Positions 35,217 to 45,330 of a DNA stretch of 64,000 nucleotides are shown here, in pieces (the first letter of the stretch is position 1; the number at the start of each line of letters is the position of its first letter). This DNA comes from Aliidiomarina sanyensis. Its GTDB lineage: Bacteria; Pseudomonadota; Gammaproteobacteria; Enterobacterales; Alteromonadaceae. Below the pieces are notes generated by a model that was not told the DNA's origin, ran no database searches, and saw only the letters and a program-made list of their open reading frames with translations. The stretch covers positions 1 to 64,000 of the forward strand of contig NZ_PIPM01000010.1 in NCBI RefSeq assembly GCF_003987175.1, in the 5' to 3' direction. The translations under genes were made by a program, and so were the position numbers.

Positions 35217-35621
35217 ATGGCACGAAGCTTGGTGAAAGGATGGATTGGACTGACCGCGATTGTATTCGCAAGTCTTACGCCGTCGAGCCAAAGTTTGGCG
35301 CAAGGGGAAGATATTGCGCGCGCGATTTGTTACGAAATTAGTAGTGACAATTTGCGGGAGTTGAGTGCCATTATTAATCGTCACAACCTGCGTCTGCGCA
35401 ACCTCTACAGCTCAGTACGGTGCAATGGTTATTCGATGCTGCAATTCGCGATTACCGCAGAAGCCGAAGACGTCGGTCGAATGCTCACTCGGTCACTCCC
35501 AGCGCGTATGATTCAAAACGATGATGTGGACGGGGTTCCTTTGCTTCGTTGGGCCGATGCGACGGGCTACAATTCATCGCCGATTGTTGAAGCAGTGCGT
35601 CGCCGCCTCGGCGAAATCTAG
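35217..35621 (+). CDS. Exported DUF3718 protein
   Basis: 134 residues with a signal peptide (about residues 1-29, ending SLAQ). The mature part is helical and fits DUF3718 as I recall it: IARAICYEISSDNLRELSAIINRHNLRLRNLYSSVRCNGYSMLQFAI. Two cysteines (ICYE, VRCNG) probably form a disulfide. An adjacent TTG at 35214 is a possible start with better spacing to GGAG. Found mainly in Shewanella, Vibrio and relatives; function unknown. Confidence 0.7.
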   Translation: MARSLVKGWIGLTAIVFASLTPSSQSLAQGEDIARAICYEISSDNLRELSAIINRHNLRLRNLYSSVRCNGYSMLQFAITAEAEDVGRMLTRSLPARMIQNDDVDGVPLLRWADATGYNSSPIVEAVRRRLGEI

Positions 35622-35729
35622 TCATACTCAATCCGATCTCATTTCTTCGGGCGTCTATCGCACCGGATTTCTTCGGTTCCGTAAGTTTGCTACACTAGCG
35701 TCCATTTCTTGCTCAGCAAAGAGGACGTT

Positions 35730-37034
35730 ATGAGTCAATATGTCGACCACCTTCAGGTGGTGCAAAAGCGGTTTGACGAGGCCCTTGAGGCCAACGGTTT
35801 TGACAGCGTATTAATTTATGCAGGTCACCCTCGTTATGCATTCCTAGATGACAACCCGTATTCATATCGGGTGAATCCTATGTTTAAGTACTGGATTCCC
35901 GTCACCGAGAGCCCCAAAAGTTTTATCTTTTACCGCCGTGGCGAAACGCCGCGGGTTTTCCTCTACCAAGCCCGTGATTTTTGGCATGCTCAGCCCCAAT
36001 TGCCTCCGGGAGAGTGGCAGGAAAAGTGTGATGTAACCTTAATTGACAATATTGATCAGGTGCGCGCAGCACTTACTGATGAACTGCCGCACGCCGCCTT
36101 GATCAGTGAGCCGCTTGAGCCACTTGATCGCTGGAATGTAAAAGCACTTAATCCACAAGGGTTGATTGATCACCTGCATTATCAACGGGCGAACAAAACA
36201 GCGTGGGAAATGGCCAATATGCGCAAGGCAAATCTTCTTGCAGCACGGGGGCATGAAGCGGCAAAAGCAGCATTCTTCGCGGGAAAATCGGAACTTGAAA
36301 TTAGCCATGCGTATTATGGCGCAATGAAATTCCGGGAAAGCCAGGCGCCGTATAACAGTATTATTGGTCTGAACGAGCACGCAGCCGTACTCCATTATGA
36401 TGTGTATGAAACCGAAGCCCCGGCTGAGCATCGTTCGTTCTTAATCGATGCCGGTGCCTATTACAACGGATATTGTGCTGACATCACGCGAACTTACGCA
36501 GCAAAACCAGGTTTCTTCGCTGAACTCGTTGAGGCCGTGGACCGTGCAGAGCAGGAAATTATTGCCCTGATTAAGCCGGGCGTGCAGTACTATGATTTGC
36601 ATGTGGAAACCCACCGGAAGATCGCTGCTATTTTACATGAATTCGGTTTCTTTAAAGTGGATGCGAATACCATTTATGAGCGCGGTTACACCAGCGCATT
36701 CTTCCCGCATGGATTGGGTCACTACATTGGCTTGCAGGTTCATGATGTGGGTGGTTATTTGAAAAACCCGAAGGGCGAGAGCTTTGAGCGTGATGCACGT
36801 CATCCATTCTTGCGCCTGCGCCGAGAGGTGGAAGAAGGGAATGTTTTCACCATTGAACCGGGTCTGTATGTCGTGGATCAATTACTGGAAGCGTTTGATG
36901 GCAACGAAGATTTCAACTGGCAACGTGTCGCTGAGTTGCGGCCGTTCGGTGGTGTTCGAATTGAAGACAGCGTGATTGTGACCAAAGACGGTAGCGAAAA
37001 CATCACGCGAGATGCATTTGCAGCCCTGAACTAA
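35730..37034 (+). CDS. pepQ: Xaa-Pro dipeptidase
   Basis: 434 residues, M24 prolidase family with an N-terminal creatinase-like domain. It cleaves dipeptides ending in proline with two Mn ions. Metal ligands appear in order: FLIDAGA..., GYCADITRTYA (two Asp), HGLGHYIGLQVHD (His), FTIEPGLYV and VRIEDSVIV (two Glu). Alteromonas homologues are studied as prolidases with a side phosphotriesterase activity. GAGG before ATG 35730 sets the start; ATG 35709 lacks one. It is convergent with anmK, 3 nt apart. Confidence 0.95.
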   Translation: MSQYVDHLQVVQKRFDEALEANGFDSVLIYAGHPRYAFLDDNPYSYRVNPMFKYWIPVTESPKSFIFYRRGETPRVFLYQARDFWHAQPQLPPGEWQEKCDVTLIDNIDQVRAALTDELPHAALISEPLEPLDRWNVKALNPQGLIDHLHYQRANKTAWEMANMRKANLLAARGHEAAKAAFFAGKSELEISHAYYGAMKFRESQAPYNSIIGLNEHAAVLHYDVYETEAPAEHRSFLIDAGAYYNGYCADITRTYAAKPGFFAELVEAVDRAEQEIIALIKPGVQYYDLHVETHRKIAAILHEFGFFKVDANTIYERGYTSAFFPHGLGHYIGLQVHDVGGYLKNPKGESFERDARHPFLRLRREVEEGNVFTIEPGLYVVDQLLEAFDGNEDFNWQRVAELRPFGGVRIEDSVIVTKDGSENITRDAFAALN

Positions 37035-37037
37035 ATC

Positions 37038-38162
37038 TCAATCTTTTGGAAAGTAAGCACCGAGGCGAGCCGGCCGGCTCGCTCCGGTGACCGCGGTTAG
37101 ATCCAATGTAAGTCCTTGCACATAAGCCCACGCAAGCCACGCAAACAAAGTTCCCTCCACCCAATCTACGTTAACGCCCAATGTATCGGTGGTCTGCAGC
37201 GACACATCCGGCAACAGTGCTTTGCAGCGCGTGATGAGCTCACTGTTGTGCGCGCCTCCACCGCAGATATAGACGGTCATTTGGGAATCGCTCAGGTGGC
37301 TTTGAATGGCCGTGGTGAGGCTCTGCGCGGTTAACTCGAGTAGGGTCGCTTGAACATCCGCTGGTGCAATCGACTCAAAGCGTTCTAAGCGCTGGTGAAG
37401 CCAGTTCGACGTGAAATATTCGCGCCCGGTGCTTTTAGGTGCGGATCGGGCAAAATAGGGATCACTGAGCAAGGTCGCCAATAACCCCTCGTGGACGGTG
37501 CCACTCGCAGCCCAACGGCCTCCGACGTCGTAATGTTGTTGATGGTGATGCTGGACCCAATGATCGAGCAGGGTGTTGCCCGGGCCTGTATCGTAACCGA
37601 GGATGGGCGTATCGGAGGTTTTTGGCGGCAGTACACTGATATTCGCAATACCACCAATATTCGCCACAATGCGCGTCTCGCATGTGTCAGCAAACACCCA
37701 ATGATGAAAGACCGGTGCGAGTGGCGCCCCTTCACCACCAAGCGCAATATCTTTTTGACGAAACTGACCGATCACATCAATTCCAGTCTTCGCTGCAAGG
37801 GTATGACTGCAGCCGATTTGCAGACTGAAGCCTGGATCAAGCTCAGGATGGTGACGAATGGTCTGCCCATGATGACCGATTGCTCGGATGGCACTGGCAT
37901 CGAGCGCGTTGCGCTCCAGAAGTGTCTGAACACCCTGCGCCACGGCTTCGGCAAAGCGCCGGTCCGCTTGCCCGAGGTGGATGATTTCATCCGAACCGGG
38001 TGTGCACAGACGCTTTAAACTGTTTCGGAGGTGCTCTGGGAATGATGCATTGAAGGCATCAAGTTGCCGAATCTCGCCTTGCGCGGAAATCTCAGTAAGG
38101 ACCAAATCAATCCCATCCAGACTGGTCCCTGAGAGTGCACCGATAAAGCGTTCGGCCGCCAT
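37038..38162 (-). CDS. anmK: Anhydro-N-acetylmuramic acid kinase
   Basis: 374 residues, usual length. It phosphorylates and opens 1,6-anhydroMurNAc to MurNAc-6-phosphate in wall recycling. ATP-binding GALSGTSLDGIDLVL at the N terminus, GHHGQTIRHHP, the catalytic-Asp region GYDTGPGNTLLDHW and YICGGGAHNSELI are all present. It lies 7 nt downstream of the MepM-like peptidase, making a two-gene wall-turnover operon. Confidence 0.96.
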   Translation of the reverse strand: MAAERFIGALSGTSLDGIDLVLTEISAQGEIRQLDAFNASFPEHLRNSLKRLCTPGSDEIIHLGQADRRFAEAVAQGVQTLLERNALDASAIRAIGHHGQTIRHHPELDPGFSLQIGCSHTLAAKTGIDVIGQFRQKDIALGGEGAPLAPVFHHWVFADTCETRIVANIGGIANISVLPPKTSDTPILGYDTGPGNTLLDHWVQHHHQQHYDVGGRWAASGTVHEGLLATLLSDPYFARSAPKSTGREYFTSNWLHQRLERFESIAPADVQATLLELTAQSLTTAIQSHLSDSQMTVYICGGGAHNSELITRCKALLPDVSLQTTDTLGVNVDWVEGTLFAWLAWAYVQGLTLDLTAVTGASRPARLGAYFPKD

Positions 38163-38169
38163 GATTCTG

Positions 38170-39477
38170 CTATTCGCCGTTCATCGCCAAGAAGAACCGC
38201 TTGCGGCCTTCGATCATTGCGAGCTTTTCTTCGGCGATTTTTTTAAATACGGCCATTTGTGCTTCTGGTAATGGCTCCGCTTTCGGAAGCTCCACGGTGC
38301 GTGGGTTCCGGTGTACGCCATCGACCAAAAATTCATAATGTAAGTGCGGACCCGTTACGCGGCCGGTCGCTCCGACTTGACCAATCACTTGCCCTTGACG
38401 CACGCGCTCTCCTTGTTGAACGCTCCGGCGATGCAGGTGCAAGTATTTTGTCATGTAGCGCTCACCATGCTGTATGAAAATGTAATGACCATTTAAGTTG
38501 TTGTAAGCACTGCGAACCACACGACCATCGCCGGAAGCCATGACTGGGGTTCCAACCGGGGCCGCGTAATCGATTCCACGGTGCGGCGCCACGCGGCCTG
38601 TGACCGGATGCATCCGGCGCGGGTTAAATTCGCTTGAGACCCGGTTGAAGGCAACTGGTGCGCGCAAGAAGGTTTGTCGGAGGCTTCGACCTGCTTCTGT
38701 GTAGTAACGTCCATCCTCGTGACGCACGGCAGTGAAGCGCTCCCCTTGGTTGTAAAATTCGGCGGCGACAATGCGCCCGAAGCCAACAAACTGCCCATCG
38801 ATGTAGTTACGCTCATACAATACGCTGAATTGGTCACCCGCTCGGATATCAAGGGCGAAGTCGATATCCCATCCAAACAGCTCGGCAAGACTCATAATCA
38901 AGCCTTGCGTGAGGCCTGCACTGACGCCTGCATTCCAGAAGTTATTGCGAATTTCCGCATGAGCAAATTCGAGCCGAGTATCAATGACCTTTTCTTCCCG
39001 ATCACTGATGTAGCGTCCTTCATCGTCGCGTTCAATGATGAGGGTCTCGGTATCATTGAGTCGGTAATGAAGGGCGATCAAATTATTGTCTTCGTCGCGC
39101 GCAAAGCGCAGGGTGTCGCCTGGGTGAATCCGACGCAATACGTTTGCATCGGGAGCTTGTGTGAGGTCATGAAGTTGACGCGCCGAGAAACCGACCCGTT
39201 GGAAAATGCGGGCCATGCTATCGCCTGAGCGCACTTCGTATTCAATCCAAGTGAGTTCTTCACCATCATCGCTGAACGATGAGGATTCGCCGAGGTAAAG
39301 TTCGAGATCGTAGCGGACGCCTGGCTCAAGTGGTTCATAGGCCGCCATGTCGCGGGACGCGCTGGCTTTTTCTGATGGCCATACCAGCAGCACGAGCATT
39401 AAAATACTCACGGAAATAATAATAAGTTGGTGTCGTTTCGGGAGCTGTTGCAAGAAACGTTGTATCGGTTCGACCAT
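38170..39477 (-). CDS. mepM: MepM-like peptidoglycan DD-endopeptidase
   Basis: 435 residues: membrane anchor at about 17-36, a LysM-like segment (YEVRSGDSMARIFQRVGFSARQ, about 80-101), a linker domain, and a C-terminal M23 peptidase with zinc ligands in RMHPVTGRVAPHRGIDYAAP (His, Asp) and GPHLHYEFLVDG (His). It cuts D-Ala-mDAP crosslinks to allow wall growth. Size and order match E. coli MepM (440). It is divergent from tyrS and coupled with anmK. Confidence 0.93.
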   Translation of the reverse strand: MVEPIQRFLQQLPKRHQLIIISVSILMLVLLVWPSEKASASRDMAAYEPLEPGVRYDLELYLGESSSFSDDGEELTWIEYEVRSGDSMARIFQRVGFSARQLHDLTQAPDANVLRRIHPGDTLRFARDEDNNLIALHYRLNDTETLIIERDDEGRYISDREEKVIDTRLEFAHAEIRNNFWNAGVSAGLTQGLIMSLAELFGWDIDFALDIRAGDQFSVLYERNYIDGQFVGFGRIVAAEFYNQGERFTAVRHEDGRYYTEAGRSLRQTFLRAPVAFNRVSSEFNPRRMHPVTGRVAPHRGIDYAAPVGTPVMASGDGRVVRSAYNNLNGHYIFIQHGERYMTKYLHLHRRSVQQGERVRQGQVIGQVGATGRVTGPHLHYEFLVDGVHRNPRTVELPKAEPLPEAQMAVFKKIAEEKLAMIEGRKRFFLAMNGE

Positions 39478-39506
39478 AAAACCAAGAGCCCTCTGTACTT
39501 CTTTGT

Positions 39507-39534
39507 GTTATATCATAGCATTTTCTTTGTGCAA
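39507..39534 (-). promoter_or_regulatory. Candidate mepM-anmK promoter
   Basis: On the minus strand TTGCAC (39529-39534), 16-nt spacer, TATAAC (39507-39512), about 30 nt ahead of the mepM start. Confidence 0.6.
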
Positions 39535-39549
39535 GCATAAACAGCGCGC

Positions 39550-39578
39550 TTAAAAGCGGCCGCTGAATCAAGTAGAAT
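39550..39578 (+). promoter_or_regulatory. Candidate tyrS promoter
   Basis: TTAAAA (39550-39555), 17-nt spacer, TAGAAT (39573-39578), 38 nt ahead of the tyrS start. The -35 is weak. Confidence 0.5.
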
Positions 39579-39616
39579 GCTGCTTGGCAAAAAAGTTCAG
39601 TCATTGTGGAGTAAAG

Positions 39617-40816
39617 ATGAGTAAAGGCGTAAAAGATGCACTCGAGCTAATTACGCGGGGTGTCGATGAGGTTCTGCTTGAGCAGGAATTAAAAGACAAA
39701 CTAGCGGAAGGGCGACCCTTGGTGGTCAAAGCTGGCTTCGATCCGACCGCCCCTGATCTCCACTTAGGCCATACAGTGCTGATCAATAAACTCCGTGTGT
39801 TCCAAGAGTTGGGGCATACCGTGGTCTTTTTGATTGGTGATTTCACGGGCATGATTGGCGACCCCACCGGGAAGAACGTGACACGTAAGCCGCTCAGCCG
39901 CGAAGACGTTCTCGCGAACGCAGAAACCTATAAAGAGCAAGTATTCAAAATTCTGGATCCAAGTAAAACGCAGGTTCGCTTTAACAGCGAATGGATGAAC
40001 ACACTCGGCGCCGCGGGTATGATCAAACTCGCAGCACGGCAAACCGTGGCTCGGATGCTCGAGCGGGATGACTTTAAAAAGCGCTATCAAGGTGGGCAAC
40101 CGATTGCCATTCACGAATTTATCTATCCGCTCGTGCAAGGGTGGGACTCGGTTGAACTGAAAGCTGATATCGAGATGGGCGGAACCGATCAAAAATTTAA
40201 TCTGTTGATGGGGCGTGAACTGCAAAAAGAAGAAGGGCAGCGTCCACAAACCGTCATCACGGTTCCGTTGCTTGAGGGGCTCGATGGTGTGCAGAAAATG
40301 TCCAAGTCACTCGGTAACTACGTTGGGATTACCGACGCGCCGAATGACATGTTTGGCAAGATCATGTCGATTTCTGATGAGTTGATGTGGAAATATTTTG
40401 ATTTGCTAAGCTTCCGCCCAACGGAAGAACTCACTGCGCTGAAAGCTGCGGTGGAAGCTGGCGCCAATCCACGCGATGCGAAAGTCGCGCTGGCGAAAGA
40501 AATCATTGCACGGTTCCATGATCAAGCAGCAGCAGATGCGGCTGAGCAGGACTTTGTTCAGCGGTTCCAGAAGAACGCGATTCCAGATGATATGCCGGAA
40601 TTGACCCTCACGCTACCTGCTGATCAACGGGGTCTCGCAAATGTCCTCAAAGAAGCTGGACTCGTCGCCTCAACGTCTGAAGCGATGCGGATGGTTAAGC
40701 AGAATGCAGTGCGGATTGATGGCGAAAAGGTCACGGATGCTCGCATCGATTGCGCAGCGGGCCCTGCAGTATATCAGGTCGGAAAACGCAAATTCGCGCG
40801 GATTACTTTGGTGTAA
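39617..40816 (+). CDS. tyrS: Tyrosyl-tRNA synthetase
   Basis: 399 residues, the TyrRZ-type length (E. coli TyrS 424). Class I motifs: HIGH equivalent DLHLGHT (about 47-53) and KMSKS; a C-terminal S4 RNA-binding domain covers about 335-399 ([19 protein letters not shown]). GGAG lies 7 nt before ATG 39617; the frame extends to 39584 without a site. It is convergent with apaH. Confidence 0.97.
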   Translation: MSKGVKDALELITRGVDEVLLEQELKDKLAEGRPLVVKAGFDPTAPDLHLGHTVLINKLRVFQELGHTVVFLIGDFTGMIGDPTGKNVTRKPLSREDVLANAETYKEQVFKILDPSKTQVRFNSEWMNTLGAAGMIKLAARQTVARMLERDDFKKRYQGGQPIAIHEFIYPLVQGWDSVELKADIEMGGTDQKFNLLMGRELQKEEGQRPQTVITVPLLEGLDGVQKMSKSLGNYVGITDAPNDMFGKIMSISDELMWKYFDLLSFRPTEELTALKAAVEAGANPRDAKVALAKEIIARFHDQAAADAAEQDFVQRFQKNAIPDDMPELTLTLPADQRGLANVLKEAGLVASTSEAMRMVKQNAVRIDGEKVTDARIDCAAGPAVYQVGKRKFARITLV

Positions 40817-40830
40817 GGCGTTCCGACCGA

Positions 40831-41643
40831 TTAAGTCGAGCGAGCCGTTTGGACGATTCGCTCACCGGATTCAACATTGATCATGGTGAGCGCTTCGCCC
40901 CACACACAACCGGTATCAAGCCCAATGATATCAGGCCGCCCGGTTTCGCCCATTAATGTCGCCCAATGGCCAAAAAATAACGTCCAGCCGCGCGCAGACC
41001 ATTGCTCATACCAAGGAATAAATACTTGTCTATCGACGTCTTGCGGATGCGCTTTCTGACTGAAGTCGAGCGCCCCATCGGGCGTTAGATAACGCATACG
41101 GGTGAAGGTGTTAATAATAAAGCGGTCGCGTTCAATGCCAAAAAGTTCATCACGCCAACGGGTCGGCTCGTTTCCATACATTTCCTCCAGCAGACGCACA
41201 TAATGGGGCCCAACGAGCTTCGCCTCGACTTCGTGAGCATACTGGGATGCTTCGTCAATGGTCCACGCCGGGTGGACGCCTGCATGAGAGACCACGTGTC
41301 CAAGCTGCGGATCAACGAGCATCAGGGGCTGTTTGCGTAGCCAATCAATCCAGCGGTCCCGATGTTTACTTTGCAACAGCTCGAGCGTGTTGTCTTTGTT
41401 ATGCGGGGCGCGAACCTCACACAACACCGCGAGGGTATGAAGATCATGGTTACCGAGGGTGCACTGAAATGCGGGTCCGAGGTCTGCGAGGAATTCCAAT
41501 GTTGCCAAAGGCTGAGGACCGCGACCTATCAAATCACCCACCGACCAAAGTTGGTCGTGGCGAGGATTAAAGTCGACTTGCTGTAACAATGCTTTGAGGT
41601 CGCTGAGGCAAGCATGGATGTCACCAACAATGTACCGAGCCAA
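40831..41643 (-). CDS. apaH: Diadenosine tetraphosphatase ApaH
   Basis: 270 residues, usual length. It splits Ap4A symmetrically to two ADP and also removes Np4 caps from RNA. Metallophosphatase motifs are in order: VGDIHAC (8-ish), SVGDLIGRGP, LGNHDLH and VSHAGVHP. It is the last gene of the minus-strand lptD-surA-pdxA-rsmA-apaG-apaH block. Confidence 0.97.
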   Translation of the reverse strand: MARYIVGDIHACLSDLKALLQQVDFNPRHDQLWSVGDLIGRGPQPLATLEFLADLGPAFQCTLGNHDLHTLAVLCEVRAPHNKDNTLELLQSKHRDRWIDWLRKQPLMLVDPQLGHVVSHAGVHPAWTIDEASQYAHEVEAKLVGPHYVRLLEEMYGNEPTRWRDELFGIERDRFIINTFTRMRYLTPDGALDFSQKAHPQDVDRQVFIPWYEQWSARGWTLFFGHWATLMGETGRPDIIGLDTGCVWGEALTMINVESGERIVQTARST

Positions 41644-41673
41644 AAGTGCCTCCTGCGTTCTCGTCGATTGGAA

Positions 41674-42048
41674 TTAATGGAGGATATTGGGTTTTGCAAG
41701 GCGGAAAACGGGAATAGAAAGCTGCCACTTCGTGCCATCCTCATTCACCATGGCGTATGAACCTTCCATGAGACCAAGCGGCGTTTTAAGAACGGTACCG
41801 CTGGTGTACTTAAAGGTTTTCCCGGGTTCAATTCGAGGCTGTTTACCCACAACCCCTTCGCCCATCACTTCGGTTACCTTGCCATTGGCATCCGTAATAA
41901 TCCATTTGCGGCTAAGGAGCTGAACCGGTTGGTCACCTTTATTTGAAATGGTGATGGTGTAGGAGAATACAAATTGCTCCTGATCCGGCTCAGATTGGTC
42001 GGTCAGGTACTGTGTTTCAACGTCGAGTGCGACATCTGTACGGCTCAT
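41674..42048 (-). CDS. apaG: Co2+/Mg2+ efflux-linked protein ApaG
   Basis: 124 residues, an all-beta ApaG domain. Conserved segments: [30 protein letters not shown] and [19 protein letters not shown]. coli ApaG has no firm biochemical function. GAGGAC precedes ATG 42048, and the start overlaps the rsmA stop (ATGA), so translation is coupled; an extension to 42075 lies within rsmA and is unlikely. Confidence 0.95.
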   Translation of the reverse strand: MSRTDVALDVETQYLTDQSEPDQEQFVFSYTITISNKGDQPVQLLSRKWIITDANGKVTEVMGEGVVGKQPRIEPGKTFKYTSGTVLKTPLGLMEGSYAMVNEDGTKWQLSIPVFRLAKPNILH

Positions 42049-42857
42049 AGTGTCCTCTCGTGTTCGGTAACCCAATTCGCGATGCGAACGAAATCTCCTA
42101 CATTTAACGTTTCGGGACGGGCGGCTGGATCAATACCAATTGATTCGAGCTCATCGGCGGACATCAGCTTCTTCATGTTGTTACGCAGGGTCTTCCGTCG
42201 TTGATGAAAGGCCATGTGACATACATGGTTTAGGGTAGCGCGATCTTTCACAGGCCAGGGAGACTCAGAATAGGGGACTAATCGTGCAACGGCTGAATCG
42301 ACCTTAGGGGCAGGATCGAATGCCTCTGGCGGAACTTCGAGAACTGGGAGCACCTGACATGCTTGTTGCACCATGACGGTTAGGCGACCAAAAGCTTTCG
42401 AGCCTGGCTCGGCCGCCATCCGTTGAATCACTTCTTTTTGCAGCATAAAGTGCATGTCACTGATGGTATTCACTTGGGACAGTAAGTGAAAAATGAGTGG
42501 GGTCGAAATGTTGTATGGCAAGTTGCCAAAAACCCGAAGGGGCTTGCCCTCGGTCGCGGCGAGTTCGGAAAAATTAAACTTGAGGGCGTCAGCGCGGTGA
42601 ACCGTCAACTTCCCTTGGAACTCAGTGGCGTTCTCGAGCCGCGTGGCAAGATCTCGGTCAAGCTCGACCACATGAAGATGGCCGGCCCGCTGCACCACAG
42701 GGCGGGTTAGAGCGGCTAGTCCTGGGCCAATCTCGACGAGCGGCTGACCGGGTTCGGGCGCGATTGCATCGACGATAGCATCAATGACGGTTTCGTCTTG
42801 CAAGAAATTTTGGCCAAACCGTTTGCGCGCGCGGTGCCCTTGTAACGCTTTACTCAT
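42045..42857 (-). CDS. rsmA: 16S rRNA A1518/A1519 dimethyltransferase
   Basis: 270 residues, usual length. It dimethylates two adenines near the 3' end of 16S rRNA during 30S assembly. Motifs: [15 protein letters not shown] start, SAM motif [11 protein letters not shown], and the NLPY active-site loop in FGNLPYNIS. It overlaps pdxA by 8 nt. Confidence 0.97.
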   Translation of the reverse strand: MSKALQGHRARKRFGQNFLQDETVIDAIVDAIAPEPGQPLVEIGPGLAALTRPVVQRAGHLHVVELDRDLATRLENATEFQGKLTVHRADALKFNFSELAATEGKPLRVFGNLPYNISTPLIFHLLSQVNTISDMHFMLQKEVIQRMAAEPGSKAFGRLTVMVQQACQVLPVLEVPPEAFDPAPKVDSAVARLVPYSESPWPVKDRATLNHVCHMAFHQRRKTLRNNMKKLMSADELESIGIDPAARPETLNVGDFVRIANWVTEHERTL

Positions 42858-43860
42858 GAAATTCTTTCTGTCCTTGTGCTTGTTGCGTCGCCATGTGAAT
42901 CGCCTGTTGTAGTGCGATTTTCAGACTGCCAGTGTCGGCTTGTCCGGTGCCAGCGAGATCGAGCGCCGTCCCATGATCGACGGATGTACGAATAAATGGG
43001 AGGCCCAGGGTAATGTTTACCGCATCGCCAAACCCCTTGTATTTTAACACGGGAAGCCCTTGATCATGGTACATGGCGAGAATAACGTCAGCATGCTGCA
43101 GATATTTCGGTTGAAAAATTGTGTCGGCGGGCAGCGGACCCATCAACTGCCAGCCATGCTCTGTGCGCAGTTTCTCGAGCACCGGCTGGATGACGGTGAT
43201 TTCTTCATGGCCTAAATGCCCACCTTCACCTGCATGTGGGTTGAGTCCGCACACATAAATTCGTGGGCGTTCAATACCGAACTTCTGCACCAAGTCATCA
43301 TGCAAAATGCTGATTACTCGCTCCAAACGAGCCGGTGTCAGAGCCTTAGAAACATACGCCAAGGGGATATGGGTGGTGACCAATGCGACGCGCAACCCGG
43401 TGGTCGCGAGCATCATCACCACGTCTTTACAGTTCGCCTGCTGAGCGAAATACTCGGTATGGCCGCTGAACGCAACGCCCGCTTGGTTAATGATTCCCTT
43501 ATGCACCGGTCCGGTCACAATGGCTGCAAACTCACCGTCAAGATTTCCTTGGCTGGCGCGGCGTAATGTTTCAACGACATAATGCCCGTTGGCTTCGTTC
43601 AACACACCGGGCTCAACGTCAGCTTCCACTGGGATATGACATACCTTCAGTGTACCCGGCTGATGCGCGTGAGCCGGCTGCTCAGGGTCATAAGGATGCA
43701 GGTGCAGAGGGAGATTTAATTGCTGTGCACGTGCTTTCAGTACGTTTTGATCGGCACATACAACGAGCTCAGCAGGCCAAGCCTGCTGAGCGATTTGAAT
43801 AATCAGATCGGGACCAATGCCCGCCGGCTCACCGGGTGTCACCGCGATGCGTGGGATCAT
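42850..43860 (-). CDS. pdxA: 4-hydroxythreonine-4-phosphate dehydrogenase
   Basis: 336 residues. It acts in the DXP-dependent PLP route using NAD. N-terminal [12 protein letters not shown], metal-binding histidines in [12 protein letters not shown] and [17 protein letters not shown], and [18 protein letters not shown] are all conserved. Its start overlaps the surA stop by 4 nt (ATGA). Epd elsewhere in the window serves the same pathway. Confidence 0.97.
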   Translation of the reverse strand: MIPRIAVTPGEPAGIGPDLIIQIAQQAWPAELVVCADQNVLKARAQQLNLPLHLHPYDPEQPAHAHQPGTLKVCHIPVEADVEPGVLNEANGHYVVETLRRASQGNLDGEFAAIVTGPVHKGIINQAGVAFSGHTEYFAQQANCKDVVMMLATTGLRVALVTTHIPLAYVSKALTPARLERVISILHDDLVQKFGIERPRIYVCGLNPHAGEGGHLGHEEITVIQPVLEKLRTEHGWQLMGPLPADTIFQPKYLQHADVILAMYHDQGLPVLKYKGFGDAVNITLGLPFIRTSVDHGTALDLAGTGQADTGSLKIALQQAIHMATQQAQGQKEFHE

Positions 43861-45143
43861 TGCAAACGATATTCGACATAAGCGTTATCGCGAATCTCTT
43901 GCAACCACACCGCCAATTCTTCTTGGAACTTCCGGCGATACAAAATGTTTTGAGCTTGCTCGCGTAAACGTTGGTCCGTGATGTCTTGCTGGCGACGGTC
44001 AAGAACTTCTAAAATGTGCCAACCAAACTCCGTGCGGAAAGGCTCAGAAATAACACCTTTTTCAATGCGGTTTACCACGGACCGGAATTCCGGTACGAAC
44101 ATATCCGGTGGCATCCAGTCCATTTTTCCGCCATCGGCTGCAGAGCCAGTATCGCTTGAGTGCTGACGGGCAACTTCTTCGAAGGTTTTCTCGCCACTTT
44201 GGATTTGTTGGCGGAACTCCCGCAACATTTGCTGAGCGCGGTTATCTGACAAAATCACCGAAGGACGGATTAAGACGTGGCGGACCATCACTTCATCTTC
44301 AACAGCACGTTGAATACCACGAATCTCATGAACTTTTAGAATATGGAAGCCGAGGCCGCTGCGCAGAGGGCCAATAACGGAGCCTTCTTGCTGGTCTCGG
44401 ACATTCGCAGCAAACAAAGTCGGCATTGCGTTCAGTGACATGAAGCCCATATCACCCCCTTCAAGGGCGTTCGCCGCAGCCGATGCACTGATGGCAAGCT
44501 GTGCAAAGTCATCGCCCGCGTCAAGCCGTGCAATAACATCGCCTGCACGCTCCCGCGCAAGGGTTTCATTCTCGCGGCCTTGCTCGTCCTGTAAGCTAAT
44601 CAAGATATGACCAACGCGATACTCGGTATCCTGCGCGCCTTGTTGTTTGATCAGGTCAACCAACAAATTAATTTCTTGTGGGCTCATGTACAAACGGCGT
44701 TGCACCGAGGCACGTTGAACTTCTGAAACAATAATTTGTGTTCGGATTTCTTCACGGTAATCGGCCCAACTCTGGCCTTCTCCTGCGATTTGAGCCCGAA
44801 GCCCTTCGACGGTCATATTATTATCGGAGGCGATGGATGCAATGGCTTGGTCGAGCATGGCATCGTTAATCCGAATCCCCATGCGTTCGCCCATTTGTTT
44901 TTGCAGTGTCTGCAAAATGAGGCGCTCAGCAACCTGCGTTTGGAGCGCGCTGTCAGAAGGCATCTGCCCACCATTTTGTGCTAAGTCTCGGCGCACATTC
45001 GTGAGCATGCTGTCCATTTCGCTTTGCAGGACAACTTTATCGTTAACCACGATCGCAACCCGGTCGAGCAATTGCTCTGCAGTTGCAGCGGTGCTTGCCA
45101 GCATGGCAACAACCCCAAAAGCCAAGCTTGTAATTTTTCTCAT
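43857..45143 (-). CDS. surA: Periplasmic chaperone/isomerase SurA
   Basis: 428 residues from the chosen start, the same as E. coli. It escorts outer-membrane proteins, including LptD, to the BAM complex. Signal peptide 1-22 (ATAA-TAEQ region), SurA N-domain ([22 protein letters not shown]), two parvulin domains (about 170-270 and 280-380, each with a HIL core) and the C-terminal helix. ATG 45143 opens the signal peptide directly; an in-frame ATG at 45158 is possible. Confidence 0.95.
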   Translation of the reverse strand: MRKITSLAFGVVAMLASTAATAEQLLDRVAIVVNDKVVLQSEMDSMLTNVRRDLAQNGGQMPSDSALQTQVAERLILQTLQKQMGERMGIRINDAMLDQAIASIASDNNMTVEGLRAQIAGEGQSWADYREEIRTQIIVSEVQRASVQRRLYMSPQEINLLVDLIKQQGAQDTEYRVGHILISLQDEQGRENETLARERAGDVIARLDAGDDFAQLAISASAAANALEGGDMGFMSLNAMPTLFAANVRDQQEGSVIGPLRSGLGFHILKVHEIRGIQRAVEDEVMVRHVLIRPSVILSDNRAQQMLREFRQQIQSGEKTFEEVARQHSSDTGSAADGGKMDWMPPDMFVPEFRSVVNRIEKGVISEPFRTEFGWHILEVLDRRQQDITDQRLREQAQNILYRRKFQEELAVWLQEIRDNAYVEYRLQ

Positions 45144-45293
45144 AGAACGTCCAATCATTGTGTATTTCGGAGGCTTTAATGAGCCTCTGTGTGATATTTA
45201 ATGGTTGAGCCGCTTGCTCTTCTTGATGCTTCAAGTTTACAGCGTGTCTGTGGCGGCACTGCACGGCGTGTTCATATTGAGTCCAAAATGAGG

Positions 45294-45319
45294 AAAAAAT
45301 TCCGCTCTCGCGCGGAATT
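45294..45319 (-). terminator. Terminator or attenuator between lptD and surA
   Basis: On the minus strand AATTCCGC, GCGAGA loop, GCGGAATT followed by TTTT: an 8-bp stem. It starts 12 nt past the lptD stop codon and about 150 nt ahead of surA, so surA may be partly uncoupled from lptD. Confidence 0.7.
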
Positions 45320-45330
45320 ATTCCGTTTCA

